Made by a program: the position numbers and the translations under genes. A stretch of 64,000 nucleotides of DNA from Hyphomicrobiales bacterium (GTDB lineage Bacteria > Pseudomonadota > Alphaproteobacteria > Rhizobiales > Rhizobiaceae), in NCBI GenBank assembly GCA_900473795.1, contig UCMT01000051.1, positions 1 to 64,000 on the forward strand, written 5' to 3'. The notes beneath the pieces were generated by a model that was not told where the DNA came from, ran no database searches, and worked only from the letters and a program-made list of their open reading frames with translations. Numbering within the stretch: position 1 is the first letter of the stretch; every line of letters starts with the position of its first letter. This document shows, piece by piece, positions 26,481-34,663 of the stretch.

Positions 26481-27080
26481 TCACCCCAAGAACCGCTGCA
26501 CCGCCGCGATCTCGTTCTGGCGGATGTCATGCCCGCCCGTGTGCCACTCGATATCCACGGTGGCCTTCTGCGCAGTGAAATAGTCGGCAAGGGCCTGGGT
26601 CAATGGGGCCGGACAGATCGGGTCGCGCTGGCCGGCAGTGATCAGGATTTGCCTCGCCTCCAGCGCCGCGTTGTCCTTCGGCTTGAAGGGAATGAGCGGA
26701 TGCAAAAGGATCGCCTTGTCGAACAGGTTCGTCTCAATCATGAGATTGGCAAGGATGTTCGCGCCGTTGGAAAAGCCAAGGCCGATCACCTGCGAAGCCT
26801 GATGCTCCCGGGAAAGCGTGCCGACGAACGTCGCCATCTTCTCGGTCGCCCGGGCAAGATCGGCCATGTCGTAGACCCCCTCGCCGGTGCGGCGAAAAAA
26901 GCGCGCCGCCCCGTGTTCGGAAACGTCGCCGCGCGGCGACACGATCGTTGCATCCGGCAGGAGATTTCCGCCGAACTCGAAGAACTGCCGCTCGTCGCCG
27001 CCCGTTCCGTGGAAGACGAAGAAGATCGGATTTCCGGGTGCACCAGCCTTCAGCCGGTGCACATAGCCATAATCGGTCAT
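26481..27080 (-). CDS. MhqD-like alpha/beta hydrolase (carboxylesterase/phospholipase family)
   Basis: The 199-residue single-domain serine hydrolase carries an oxyanion segment IFFVFHGTGGDERQF near residue 20, the nucleophile elbow GLGFSNGAN near residue 100, Asp in AGQRDPICP and His in WHTGGHDI near the end. It resembles YpfH/MhqD-type esterases. It lies 12 bases downstream of a ring-cleaving VOC dioxygenase. The same pairing occurs in the Bacillus mhq genes, where hydrolase and dioxygenase help detoxify hydroquinones and quinones. A similar role is inferred here. Confidence 0.87.
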   Translation of the reverse strand: MTDYGYVHRLKAGAPGNPIFFVFHGTGGDERQFFEFGGNLLPDATIVSPRGDVSEHGAARFFRRTGEGVYDMADLARATEKMATFVGTLSREHQASQVIGLGFSNGANILANLMIETNLFDKAILLHPLIPFKPKDNAALEARQILITAGQRDPICPAPLTQALADYFTAQKATVDIEWHTGGHDIRQNEIAAVQRFLG

Positions 27081-27092
27081 GATATCACTCCC

Positions 27093-28025
27093 TTAGTCTT
27101 CCAGCTTCTGCAGATGCTGCTCGAGGATCGGCCGCAGGTGCTTGTGCTGCTGCGGCAGTTTCAGTGCCTCGCCGAGATGCGCGGTGTCCTCGTCGCGATC
27201 AAAACCCGGTTCGTTGGTGGCGATCTCGAACAGGACGCCGCCGGGCGTGCGGAAATAGATCGCCCAGAAGTAGTCACGGTCGATCACCGGTGTCACATGG
27301 TACCCCGTGTCCATCAGCGCCTTGCGCACCTCCAGCTGTTTCGCGCGGTTTTCGGCCGAGAAGGCAACGTGGTGCACCGAGCCTGCGCCCTGCAAGCCGC
27401 GCTGGATGTTCGGCATGGTTTCGAGATCGATCAGACCGGCACCGTTGCCGCCGGGCACAATCAGGCGGGTAACGCCGTCTTTGGTGTCGAGCGTCTCGTA
27501 GCCCATGAACTTCAGCAGTTCGGCCGTCGCTCCTTCGTCGCGAAGACGCATGGCAACGGAGTGGAAGCCGCGGATCGCATGATCTTCGGAAACGCCGTTG
27601 GCTGTCCAGACTGGACGACTGTCGTCCCGCACCTCGACCAACGCAAAGCCATCGCCGTCCGGACCGGCAAAGTTCAGCCGCTTTTCGCCAAAGGTTTCTT
27701 CCGCCTTCAGACCCGTAACGCCGCGCTTGGAAAGCCGGTCGCTCCAGAAACCGAGCGAACCTTCGGGAACCGAGAAGACGGTCGTGCCGACTTCGCCTGT
27801 GCCTGGACGGCCGGGTCCCATGTCGGGGAACGGGAAATAGGTCATGACGGTGCCGGGTGCGCCGGTCTCGTCGCCATAGTAGAGATGGTAGACGTCGGGC
27901 GAATCGAAGTTGACGGTCTTCTTGACCCGGCGCAGGCCGAGCACGTCGGTGAAAAACTGGTTGTTGGTCCGGGCATCTGCGGCCATCGAGGTAACGTGAT
28001 GCAGTCCCTTGATCTGAGTGAGCAT
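27093..28025 (-). CDS. MhqO-like ring-cleaving VOC dioxygenase
   Basis: The 310-residue protein has two VOC modules (residues about 5-130 and 150-300). Likely metal ligands are His in GLHHVTSMA, His in SVHHVAFSAENRAKQ and Glu in GVLFEIATNEPGF. This arrangement matches the MhqO/LinE-type hydroquinone dioxygenases rather than catechol dioxygenases. Downstream and probably co-transcribed is an MhqD-like hydrolase. It likely opens hydroquinone rings to protect against electrophilic quinones. No MarR-type regulator is adjacent; it is divergent from cspA. Confidence 0.88.
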   Translation of the reverse strand: MLTQIKGLHHVTSMAADARTNNQFFTDVLGLRRVKKTVNFDSPDVYHLYYGDETGAPGTVMTYFPFPDMGPGRPGTGEVGTTVFSVPEGSLGFWSDRLSKRGVTGLKAEETFGEKRLNFAGPDGDGFALVEVRDDSRPVWTANGVSEDHAIRGFHSVAMRLRDEGATAELLKFMGYETLDTKDGVTRLIVPGGNGAGLIDLETMPNIQRGLQGAGSVHHVAFSAENRAKQLEVRKALMDTGYHVTPVIDRDYFWAIYFRTPGGVLFEIATNEPGFDRDEDTAHLGEALKLPQQHKHLRPILEQHLQKLED

Positions 28026-28245
28026 GATCTGATCCCTTTCTGCCCGCCTGAAACCGGGCCTCGTTTCGCCTCCTTAGATGTGCCTCTTTCTCGCCTGGCG
28101 ATAGCCCGACATGGACGAACGGATTGTCTTCGTTTTGTGGACAGTTACAGGCAACTGTTCGACGAAAAGACGGTGATCGACGTGACGGGAAGAAAAAGCA
28201 ATGACAACCAAAACGAGATAAACAAAGAGGATAAAAAACTAAAAG

Positions 28246-28274
28246 TTGACAAAACAGAAGCATCCATCTATAAA
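28246..28274 (+). promoter_or_regulatory. consensus sigma-70 promoter of cspA
   Basis: TTGACA (28246-28251) and TATAAA (28269-28274) are separated by exactly 17 bases, an almost ideal housekeeping promoter. The start site would lie near 28282, giving cspA an untranslated leader of about 140 bases. Confidence 0.75.
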
Positions 28275-28366
28275 CCCGTTCATCGATAGTTGTTTGACCG
28301 ATATTTGTTTCTGCCCGCGCCTAGCGCGTCTCTGACGAACTTCCCTTCAAAAATCGAGATTATGAC

Positions 28367-28387
28367 CTGCCGTGCGTCGTACGGCAG
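28367..28387 (+). promoter_or_regulatory. hairpin in the cspA leader
   Basis: CTGCCGT and ACGGCAG form a perfect 7-base stem with a 7-base loop, 34 bases before the cspA start. Long structured leaders act as cold-sensing elements for cspA in other bacteria; a similar role here is inference. Confidence 0.45.
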
Positions 28388-28420
28388 CGGATATACATGT
28401 TGCTATTGAAAGGGTTCGTT

Positions 28421-28630
28421 ATGACCACTGGCACAGTTAAATGGTTCAATTCCACAAAAGGCTTCGGCTTCATTCAGCCTGATGACGGCGGCGCGGACGT
28501 GTTTGTTCACATCTCCGCTGTCGAGCGGGCCGGCATGCGCGAAATCGTCGAGGGCCAGAAGCTTGGCTACGAGATGGAACGCGACAACAAGTCGGGCAAA
28601 ATGTCCGCTTGCCAGCTCCAGGCTGCCTAA
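28421..28630 (+). CDS. cspA: cold-shock protein CspA family
   Basis: The 69-residue single OB-fold protein carries [20 protein letters not shown], with the RNP1 motif GFGFIQ, and the RNP2 motif VFVHIS. It binds single-stranded RNA and DNA as an RNA chaperone. AAAGGG precedes the ATG at 28421. The strong promoter, long leader and intrinsic terminator make it a monocistronic gene. Confidence 0.95.
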   Translation: MTTGTVKWFNSTKGFGFIQPDDGGADVFVHISAVERAGMREIVEGQKLGYEMERDNKSGKMSACQLQAA

Positions 28631-28697
28631 ATCGGACGAAGCCTCTCAGATGACCACGGATGTACTGGCATCTTTGACGAGGCAACGCCCAATGGAA

Positions 28698-28724
28698 GGT
28701 CAGGCAAATCGCCTGGCCTTTTTT
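28698..28724 (+). terminator. intrinsic terminator of cspA
   Basis: An 8-base stem (GGTCAGGC / GCCTGGCC, one G-T pair) with loop AAATC is followed by six T residues at 28719-28724. This is a textbook intrinsic terminator 67 bases after the cspA stop. Confidence 0.85.
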
Positions 28725-28777
28725 CGTAGCCGACATCGGCCACGACATTCCGGTGAGAAAGCCGAAGGATACTCAAA

Positions 28778-28993
28778 GTGACCGAGAATTCGACCAAAAC
28801 CCGCGATCAGGCGGAAACCGCCTTCAGCAGGACGCAGACCCAGTTCATGGCGCGAAACCGGACGATTTCGGAAATCGACGACGTTGCTGCCGAACGCGAC
28901 GCCAAAACGCTGCGACTGCGGCAGTTGCGCCTCGAAAGGGAAGCAAGCACGCCCGTGAAGCTTCCTGCATCGAGGAAGACCGCAAAACGCTGA
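28778..28993 (+). CDS. small conserved hypothetical protein, charged
   Basis: This 71-residue soluble protein starts at GTG with AAGGAT upstream. It is rich in Arg, Glu and Lys with predicted helices (EIDDVAAERDAKTLRLRQL) and no membrane segment. I recall similar short proteins downstream of cspA in rhizobia, but no function is known to me. It follows the cspA terminator and may be transcribed from its own promoter or by read-through. Confidence 0.65.
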   Translation: MTENSTKTRDQAETAFSRTQTQFMARNRTISEIDDVAAERDAKTLRLRQLRLEREASTPVKLPASRKTAKR

Positions 28994-29201
28994 TTGCCTA
29001 CCGCGTAGATGCTTCATCATATCGCTGTTATTCCCCCATCGCAGTGAAATACGGGGGCCCGGCTGTTTTTTTGACGGTTCCGCTCTAGCTTGAGGAAGCG
29101 TAAAATGCGAAACGGCACATGGTTGTCGGTTCTCGCGACCCGAGCTTCTCTCCGGCCAAGGGCCGGCCAAACGATAAATCTACCAACAAGGACGACGACG
29201 A

Positions 29202-29582
29202 TTGAGACACCCAACCGATAATGGCTTTGCCGATCGGCGCAAGGCTGCGGCGGAAGCCAAGCAGATGCTTCTGAAGAAATTTGCATCGGCACCCAAGGCG
29301 GATGATCCGGAACTGGCCGCCAAGCTTGCCGAGCGGCAGGCAAACGCGGCCGCACGCGAAGCCCGTCGCGCCGAGCGCGACCGCCTGAAGCAGGAAGAGA
29401 ACGAGCGCCAGCTCGCCGAAGCAGCCGCTCTGACTGCAGCGGCAGAAGCCGAGCAGAAGGCGGAGGCGACGGCCCGCGAACTGGCCGAGCGCGATCGCAT
29501 TGCCCGTGTCGTCGCCGACGAAGCCGAACGCAAGGCCGAGCGCGACCGGCGTTACGCCGCCCGCAAGGCTCGCCAGCGCTAA
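29202..29582 (+). CDS. DUF6481 family protein
   Basis: The 126-residue protein is almost entirely a charged helix rich in Ala, Glu, Arg and Lys (residues 35-126 form a likely coiled coil). The N-terminus MRHPTDNGFADRRKAAAEAK matches the family, which supports the TTG start preceded by AAGGA. The family is common in Rhizobiales and of unknown function. It is followed directly by a GC-rich hairpin. Confidence 0.8.
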   Translation: MRHPTDNGFADRRKAAAEAKQMLLKKFASAPKADDPELAAKLAERQANAAAREARRAERDRLKQEENERQLAEAAALTAAAEAEQKAEATARELAERDRIARVVADEAERKAERDRRYAARKARQR

Positions 29583-29590
29583 CAACGCCT

Positions 29591-29621
29591 CGGGCGGCTC
29601 TCTCCCGCCCGGTCGTCCTTT
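29591..29621 (+). terminator. hairpin after the DUF6481 gene
   Basis: CGGGCGG and CCGCCCG form a perfect 7-base stem with loop CTCTCTC, nine bases after the stop codon, followed by a weak T-rich tail ending in CCTTT. It probably terminates the DUF6481 transcript and isolates it from the mazE remnant. Confidence 0.55.
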
Positions 29622-29634
29622 GGGATCAAATCGG

Positions 29635-29835
29635 GTTTTGGCGGAGGCCGGCGTCAACGCCGGCGACAATGTCGAATTCTGGGTCGAGGCGGGTCGGATC
29701 GTCATCGAGCGGGTGACCAACCCGCCGCGCAAGGGCTGGGCGGAAGACGCCGAGCGGGGCCTTGCCGCCGCCGAGGACGACGCGCTTGAATGGCCGGAAT
29801 TTGGCAATGGAGAGGACGTCGCGCTGAAACGGTAA
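29635..29835 (+). pseudogene. truncated mazE antitoxin remnant
   Basis: The frame reads VLAEAGVNAGDNVEFWVEAG and then RIVIERVTNPP before the acidic C-terminus (EWPEFGNGEDVALKR), the second half of a MazE-type antitoxin. The first 25 or so residues with the WGNS-type start are missing, and the sequence before it is the DUF6481 terminator. A surplus G at about 29633-29635 may be a further frameshift. It lies directly before a decayed mazF. Confidence 0.7.
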
Positions 29836-30137
29836 AGCGCCGCGACGTCTGGCTTGCGGCGCTTGATCGGACAGTCGGTAGCGAAATCCGGAAAACCCGG
29901 CCCTTGATCATTTCACCCGCCGACATCCACGACCATCTGCGCACGTCATCGTCGCGCCCATGACGTCCGGCAGCCGCCGCGCTGGCTTTCGCGTGCCCGT
30001 CCCCTTTCAGGGCGTCCGCGGGCTTACCCTGTTGGAACAACTCCCGAGCGCTCGACAACGGTTTGTCAAGCGCCTCGTGCAGTGTCAGCCGGCATTCTCA
30101 AGCAGACGTTCAAAACGTTGCGAAAACGCTACGTTGA
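29832..30137 (+). pseudogene. decayed mazF toxin
   Basis: Conceptual translation across three frames gives a MazF endoribonuclease: KRRDVWLAALDRTVGSEIRK and TRPLIISPADIHDHLRT, then VIVAPMTSGSRRAGFRVPV with FQGVRGLTLLEQ, and finally SAGILKQTFKTLR. One base is missing near 29946 and another near 30077. The expected GTG start overlapping the mazE stop has become GTA (with the stop changed from TGA to TAA). With a lost start and two frameshifts, it cannot be active. Its tail approaches the 3' end of the convergent MscS gene. Confidence 0.78.
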
Positions 30138-30147
30138 GCGGGCTTCT

Positions 30148-32310
30148 TCAAGCCCCCTCACCGCCGCCGCCTTCGGCCAGTTTCTTCTGGTCCATCGCAG
30201 CTTTCATCGTTGCAGCTGCTGCCGCCGCCGCAGATGGGTCGTTGCTGGCAACCTGGACCGTCGGCGACGCGAAGACGACGCCGTTCTGGACGAAAACTTC
30301 ACGGATCATCATGTAGGCGCGCCGGCGGATCATCGTCTGGTAGCCCGGCTTGGTCATCATCGCGAAGCTCAGATTGATGCCGTAGTCGCCGAACTGCTCC
30401 ACGCCCTTCATCTTGACGGTTTCGATGATGTACGGCCCGAATTCCTCATCCGCAAGCAGGGCAGCCCCAACCCCCTTGACCATTTTCCGGACCTTGTTGA
30501 TGTCGGCGCTATAGCCCACCGAGATGGTGAACTTGTCGATCACCCAGTCGCGGCTCATGTTCTCGATGGCGCCGAGTTCGCCAAAGGGCACGGTGAAGAT
30601 GGGGCCGCGATGGTGGCGAAGCTTGACGGAGCGGATACTGAAAGACTCCACCGTCCCCTTGTAGCTGCCGGCCTGGATATATTCGCCGACCCGGAAGGCA
30701 TCGTCCATCATGTAGAAGACGCCGCTGATCACATCCTTGACCAGCGCCTGCGAGCCGAAACCTATCGCCACGCCGAAGATGCCGGCCCCTGCAATCAGCG
30801 GACCGATTTGCACACCGAGGCCCGACAGCACCATCATGACGGCAATCAGCGCGATGACAATTGCCAGCACCGTCCGCAGAAGCGGCAACAATGTCAGAAG
30901 GCGGGCATTTCGAGCCTTATAGGCATCATCGCCGGTGGCAACCCGTGCGCGCTCGATTGTACGGTTGATGACCGCCTTGGCGATCTGCCAAAGTATATCG
31001 GCAACAAGCAGAATGATTGCTCCTGCCAAAACACCTTGAATCAGACGATCGGTCATCGCTGCCCCGGTGAACATCGAGGATCGCTTGTTGACGAGGAAGG
31101 CAAGCCAGGCGACAGCGAGCACAATGATGCCGGCCCGCGCGCCGCGCTCGACAAGAACCTCCAGTACCGGATTGCCGCCGTCGGGCGCGTCACGCTTGGC
31201 GGCGAATGCATTTCGTACCGCGGCAGTCGTCGTCTTCAAAAGGCCAGGCAGGACCAAGGCATAAATGCCGACCCACAGAATGACGATCACGCCCGCGACC
31301 CACAAGGCCCACAACAGGCAGAGGTAGGCCGTGAGCGCCCATTCCATCACGCCGCGGCCATGCGGCCGGGCAATGGCAGCCGGACGATTCCAGACGGTTT
31401 CGATGCCAACCAGCAGCAGGCCGAGGCCGAGCGCATAGACGACAACACCGCGCACCGGGGGCGCAACGTTGAGCGCCACCATTACGCCGGCAAAAGCCCA
31501 GCCGGTAAACAGGATGCAGGCAAGCCAGAAGACCCGCTTGTACCAGAAGTCGCTTGCGGTACGCTCGAGCGGAATGAGGCCGGCCGATGCATCCGGACCA
31601 TCCGCAGACGGTGGGCCGAGGAGCAGCACCCGCGCTATGCGAATGACGAAGCGGCAGGCAATGACGCCAAGCAGCAGGGGCAGCATGATCGCGTCAAGCA
31701 GCGGCGGCCATGTCAGTGCCAGGAAAAGGCCAAGGCTCGCCAGGCCGAACGCAAGCAATGGCGCCAGAACGGCAAAGAGATGATGGCCGGCCCGATGCAG
31801 CGGCTTGACACTTACCCCGTCGACCTGTCTACCTGCCGCGCGCGCCCGGCTGCGGCTGGCAATGCGGTGGAACAGCCATTCCGCCCCGAGACCAATCAGG
31901 ACCAGCGTGAGGAAAAGGACGAACACCCCGAATGGGCCGTGACCGTTGATCTCGGCGGCGATCGTGCCGCCGGCGCGCATGAATTCGGATGAGACCCGCG
32001 GTACGGCCTGCCCGATATCGTGCAGGTGCTGGCGAATCTTGTTGCCCCAAGTATTGAAGGTTGCTGCCGACATGTCCACGGCGGCATCTTTCGCCGGCGA
32101 GGTGGGCTCGGCTGCGCTCTTGTTCAGCAAGGCACGGACTTCGGGATCGTCGAGCAGCTTGATCAACTGATCGATCTTCTGCTCGGACGCCGCCGGAGCC
32201 GGCGTCTGCGCGAGGACGGGTTGACCGCCATAGGCTGCGGCACAAACCACCACAGCCACCATCAGCCACAGCCGCGCCGAAAACGGCCGGATATTGCAAG
32301 CCTTCCGCAT
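30148..32310 (-). CDS. large mechanosensitive channel of the MscS family
   Basis: The 720-residue protein starts with a Sec signal peptide (VVVCAAAYGGQPVLAQ, residues 17-35) and a periplasmic region of about 130 residues. It continues with roughly eight to ten membrane segments and a C-terminal MscS core. The pore helix and adjoining beta domain are seen in GAGIFGVAIGFGSQALVKD with VISGVFYMMDDAFRVGEYI. It would release solutes on membrane stretch during osmotic downshock. The ATG at 32310 is preceded by GAGGGGG; an upstream ATG at 32427 lacks one and adds an implausible leader. Confidence 0.9.
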   Translation of the reverse strand: MRKACNIRPFSARLWLMVAVVVCAAAYGGQPVLAQTPAPAASEQKIDQLIKLLDDPEVRALLNKSAAEPTSPAKDAAVDMSAATFNTWGNKIRQHLHDIGQAVPRVSSEFMRAGGTIAAEINGHGPFGVFVLFLTLVLIGLGAEWLFHRIASRSRARAAGRQVDGVSVKPLHRAGHHLFAVLAPLLAFGLASLGLFLALTWPPLLDAIMLPLLLGVIACRFVIRIARVLLLGPPSADGPDASAGLIPLERTASDFWYKRVFWLACILFTGWAFAGVMVALNVAPPVRGVVVYALGLGLLLVGIETVWNRPAAIARPHGRGVMEWALTAYLCLLWALWVAGVIVILWVGIYALVLPGLLKTTTAAVRNAFAAKRDAPDGGNPVLEVLVERGARAGIIVLAVAWLAFLVNKRSSMFTGAAMTDRLIQGVLAGAIILLVADILWQIAKAVINRTIERARVATGDDAYKARNARLLTLLPLLRTVLAIVIALIAVMMVLSGLGVQIGPLIAGAGIFGVAIGFGSQALVKDVISGVFYMMDDAFRVGEYIQAGSYKGTVESFSIRSVKLRHHRGPIFTVPFGELGAIENMSRDWVIDKFTISVGYSADINKVRKMVKGVGAALLADEEFGPYIIETVKMKGVEQFGDYGINLSFAMMTKPGYQTMIRRRAYMMIREVFVQNGVVFASPTVQVASNDPSAAAAAAATMKAAMDQKKLAEGGGGEGA

Positions 32311-32451
32311 CCGCTGCCCCCTCAATCCGTACCGCCCCAAAGCACTCTCATACAAAGTTAGAGCATTGCCGGTGCGTTTTGTCACCTGCCACTGGCAACC
32401 ACGACGAGACGCACCGGTTTTGCGCATCCTACCTGATTTCGGGATAAATAC

Positions 32452-32844
32452 TCATATCGTCCTGCAAACCTTTCCACCTGTCGTCACGAGGGAGATTGCC
32501 GTTGCCAGTGTTTCGCTGGAATACGGCTTGGAGACAAGGTGGATAGCCGGTCCTGTTTGTATGTCTTCCACTTCGCTGTGGCCGGTCACGAAGACTACAG
32601 GCAAGCCCGCAACCATCGCCTTGGCGCGATTGGCCAACACGATGCCCGACATGTCGGGCAGCCCTATGTCGGTCATAAGAACATCGATCGGTCGTTCCGA
32701 CAGGATCGCCAGGGCCGTGGTCGCGTCTGCTGCTTCAAAGACCGTATGACCCTGCTCCTCAAGCACATCGATGGTGCCTGAACGGATCAGCCAATCGTCT
32801 TCGCAAAGCAGAATCGTGTACTTGCTGGCGGTCACCGGGTCCAT
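32452..32844 (-). CDS. single-domain response regulator (CheY-like)
   Basis: The 130-residue protein is a stand-alone receiver: acidic pair in LLCEDDWLIRSG, phospho-acceptor Asp in VLMTDIGLPDMSG, Thr in VVFVTGHSE and Lys in LVSKPYSSETL. There is no output domain. I chose the ATG at 32844, with AGAGGAAAG upstream. No kinase gene is adjacent, so its partner is unknown. Confidence 0.88.
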   Translation of the reverse strand: MDPVTASKYTILLCEDDWLIRSGTIDVLEEQGHTVFEAADATTALAILSERPIDVLMTDIGLPDMSGIVLANRAKAMVAGLPVVFVTGHSEVEDIQTGPAIHLVSKPYSSETLATAISLVTTGGKVCRTI

Positions 32845-32865
32845 CGCTTTCCTCTTCGACACACG

Positions 32866-32899
32866 CCGTGCTCCCGGCCTGACCGTGCTCCCGGCCTGA
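32866..32899. repeat. 17-base tandem duplication
   Basis: The unit CCGTGCTCCCGGCCTGA occurs twice head to tail (32866-32882 and 32883-32899), followed by a partial third copy (CCGCGCTC). It lies just upstream of the response regulator and could alter its leader or promoter spacing. Confidence 0.8.
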
Positions 32900-32947
32900 C
32901 CGCGCTCAAGGCAGCCTACGCCGTATTGCGGGTGGCGTCAGTGTCCT

Positions 32948-34426
32948 CTACTCCGCGGCTTTCGACGGAACAATCGCCATCATCCGGCGGTCCGGAATGA
33001 GCTGGGCATAGAGCGCCGCATATTGTTCAGCACTTCGCTCCCAGGAGAAATTCGCCTTCATGCCCTGGTTCTGAAGGCGCGCCCATTTCTTCGGATCGTG
33101 GTAGGCCGCAAAGGCCCGAAGAATGGAAAGACGAAGGTTCTCGGCCGTCGCCGGATGGAACTGAAAGCCGGTCGCCACCCGCGCCGAGATCGCCGCGTCA
33201 TTGGCGTCGATGATCGTTTCGGAGAGTCCGCCCGTGCGTGACACCACCGGCACGGCACCGTAGCGCAGCGCATAAAGCTGGGTGAGGCCGCAGGGCTCGA
33301 AGCGGGACGGCTGGATGATGACGTCGGCGCCTCCATGAATGAGATGGGCCGTCGCCTCGTCATAGCCGATCCGCACGCCGATGCGGTCGGGGTGGCGTCC
33401 GGCAGCGGCGAGAAGGGCCGTCTCGATGTGTTCTTCGCCCTTGCCGAGCACGATCAGCCTGCCGCCGAGTTGCGAGATTTCCTCGGCTACCTCGGCCAGC
33501 ATGTCGCCGCCCTTCTGCCAGGTCAGCCGGGTGACGGCGGCGAAGATCGGTCCGGGACCGTTGTCGAGCCGGAATGTTTCCAGGAGTTTCGCGCGGTTCC
33601 GGCTTCTCAACCTGATGCTCTTGTGATCATAGGTGGCGGGAAGATGAGCGTCCGTAGCGGGATTCCAGATTTCCGTGTCGATGCCGTTGACGATACCCGT
33701 CAGCGCCCGCGGTCGCGAACCAAGGGCTCCCGCCATGCCCATGCCCAGTTCGGGCGAAATCACCTCGCGGGCATAGGTGGGGCTGACGGTGGTGATGGCG
33801 GTGGCGGTGCGGATGCCGCCCTTGAGATAGCTGATATCGCCGTAATATTCGAGGCAATCGAGCGAAACGGCCTCAGGCGGCAGACCGATCTGGCTGACGA
33901 CGGAGGTCGGGAACTGGCCCTGAAAAGCCAGATTGTGGATGGTCAGAACGCTTGGCACGGTCCGCGCATTGGTCGAATATTTCATGTAGACCGATGTCAG
34001 CGCCGTCTGCCAGTCATGCGTGTGGACGACGTCCGGCGACCAGGTTCTGATCAGACCACCGGCGATCGCCGATGCCACGTAGGACAGGACCGCGAAGCGC
34101 TTCCAGTTGTCCGGGTGATCGTGACCGGTTTCGTCGATGTAGGGGCCGCCCGGGCGCGTGTAGAGCGCCGGTGCATCCAGGACCAACAGGTCGAGCTGCT
34201 CATAGCGGGCCTCCAGAAGAGACGCCGGTGCGCCAAAGAGATCGGGGAAGAAATGAACCTGCTGGGCGCCCGTGAGCTTGGCAAACAGCGTCGGATAGCC
34301 AGGGACGAGGGTACGCGTGTAGCAGTTGTAGCCGGTAAGTGCCTTGGGCAATGAGCCCGTTACGTCGGCAAGGCCGCCAGTCTTGATCAATGGAAAGATT
34401 TCCGACGTCACCGAAAGTATCTTCAC
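32948..34426 (-). CDS. glgA: glycogen synthase (ADP-glucose type)
   Basis: The 492-residue GT5-family enzyme has the ADP-glucose binding motif KTGGLADVTGSLPKAL at the N-terminus, HDWQTAL near residue 125, and the C-terminal EPCGLTQLYALRYGAVPV. It elongates glycogen with ADP-glucose. The start is GTG at 34426, where the conserved KILSVTSEIFPL begins, with GGAATG upstream; the open frame continues further without family similarity. No glgB, glgC or glgP lies beside it, so this may be a second synthase copy. Downstream is the response regulator, about 100 bases away. Confidence 0.93.
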   Translation of the reverse strand: MKILSVTSEIFPLIKTGGLADVTGSLPKALTGYNCYTRTLVPGYPTLFAKLTGAQQVHFFPDLFGAPASLLEARYEQLDLLVLDAPALYTRPGGPYIDETGHDHPDNWKRFAVLSYVASAIAGGLIRTWSPDVVHTHDWQTALTSVYMKYSTNARTVPSVLTIHNLAFQGQFPTSVVSQIGLPPEAVSLDCLEYYGDISYLKGGIRTATAITTVSPTYAREVISPELGMGMAGALGSRPRALTGIVNGIDTEIWNPATDAHLPATYDHKSIRLRSRNRAKLLETFRLDNGPGPIFAAVTRLTWQKGGDMLAEVAEEISQLGGRLIVLGKGEEHIETALLAAAGRHPDRIGVRIGYDEATAHLIHGGADVIIQPSRFEPCGLTQLYALRYGAVPVVSRTGGLSETIIDANDAAISARVATGFQFHPATAENLRLSILRAFAAYHDPKKWARLQNQGMKANFSWERSAEQYAALYAQLIPDRRMMAIVPSKAAE

Positions 34427-34571
34427 GCAGGTTACATTCCTTGTACGGACGGTTACGATCGCAAAGCAGCGGCATCGGCCGCTCTTTCCCATGATGTTGC
34501 AAAGCGAAGCCGATGTCCGCAGAAAAGCGCATCCGTGAGTGAAAAAATTTCGCTCTGTGGAACAAGCGCAC

Positions 34572-34617
34572 AATCAGCGCGTATCGGGCCGGATTTCCGG
34601 TTCAATACGCGCTGATT
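34572..34617. repeat. 13-base perfect inverted repeat upstream of glgA
   Basis: AATCAGCGCGTAT (34572-34584) pairs with ATACGCGCTGATT (34605-34617). An inner CCGG-ATTT-CCGG can extend the stem. It lies between glgA and the upstream DUF2934 gene. It may be a terminator-like hairpin or an operator; it lacks a T-run in the minus direction. Confidence 0.7.
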
Positions 34618-34663
34618 TGTCGCTTCATCCGCCTGCTAAGCGTCGACACGCCGCAAGGAAGAT

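Larger units (their letters stand above)
28026..28420. other. divergent intergenic region mhqO-like / cspA
   Basis: The 395-base gap includes an AT-rich stretch at about 28190-28300, unusual in this GC-rich window. It carries the cspA promoter at 28246-28274 and a leader hairpin at 28367-28387, each listed separately. No coding frame here is convincing. Confidence 0.6.

Noticed and set aside
29033-29072. C5/G5 stem with a run of T residues after the small gene at 28778
   Set aside because: The T-run is separated from the stem by eight bases, so it is not a convincing intrinsic terminator.
30082-31992. 636-codon plus-strand open frame opposite the MscS channel
   Set aside because: Antisense to an unmistakable membrane protein, with no recognisable domain. 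Only its first 15 or so codons matter, as the tail of the decayed mazF.
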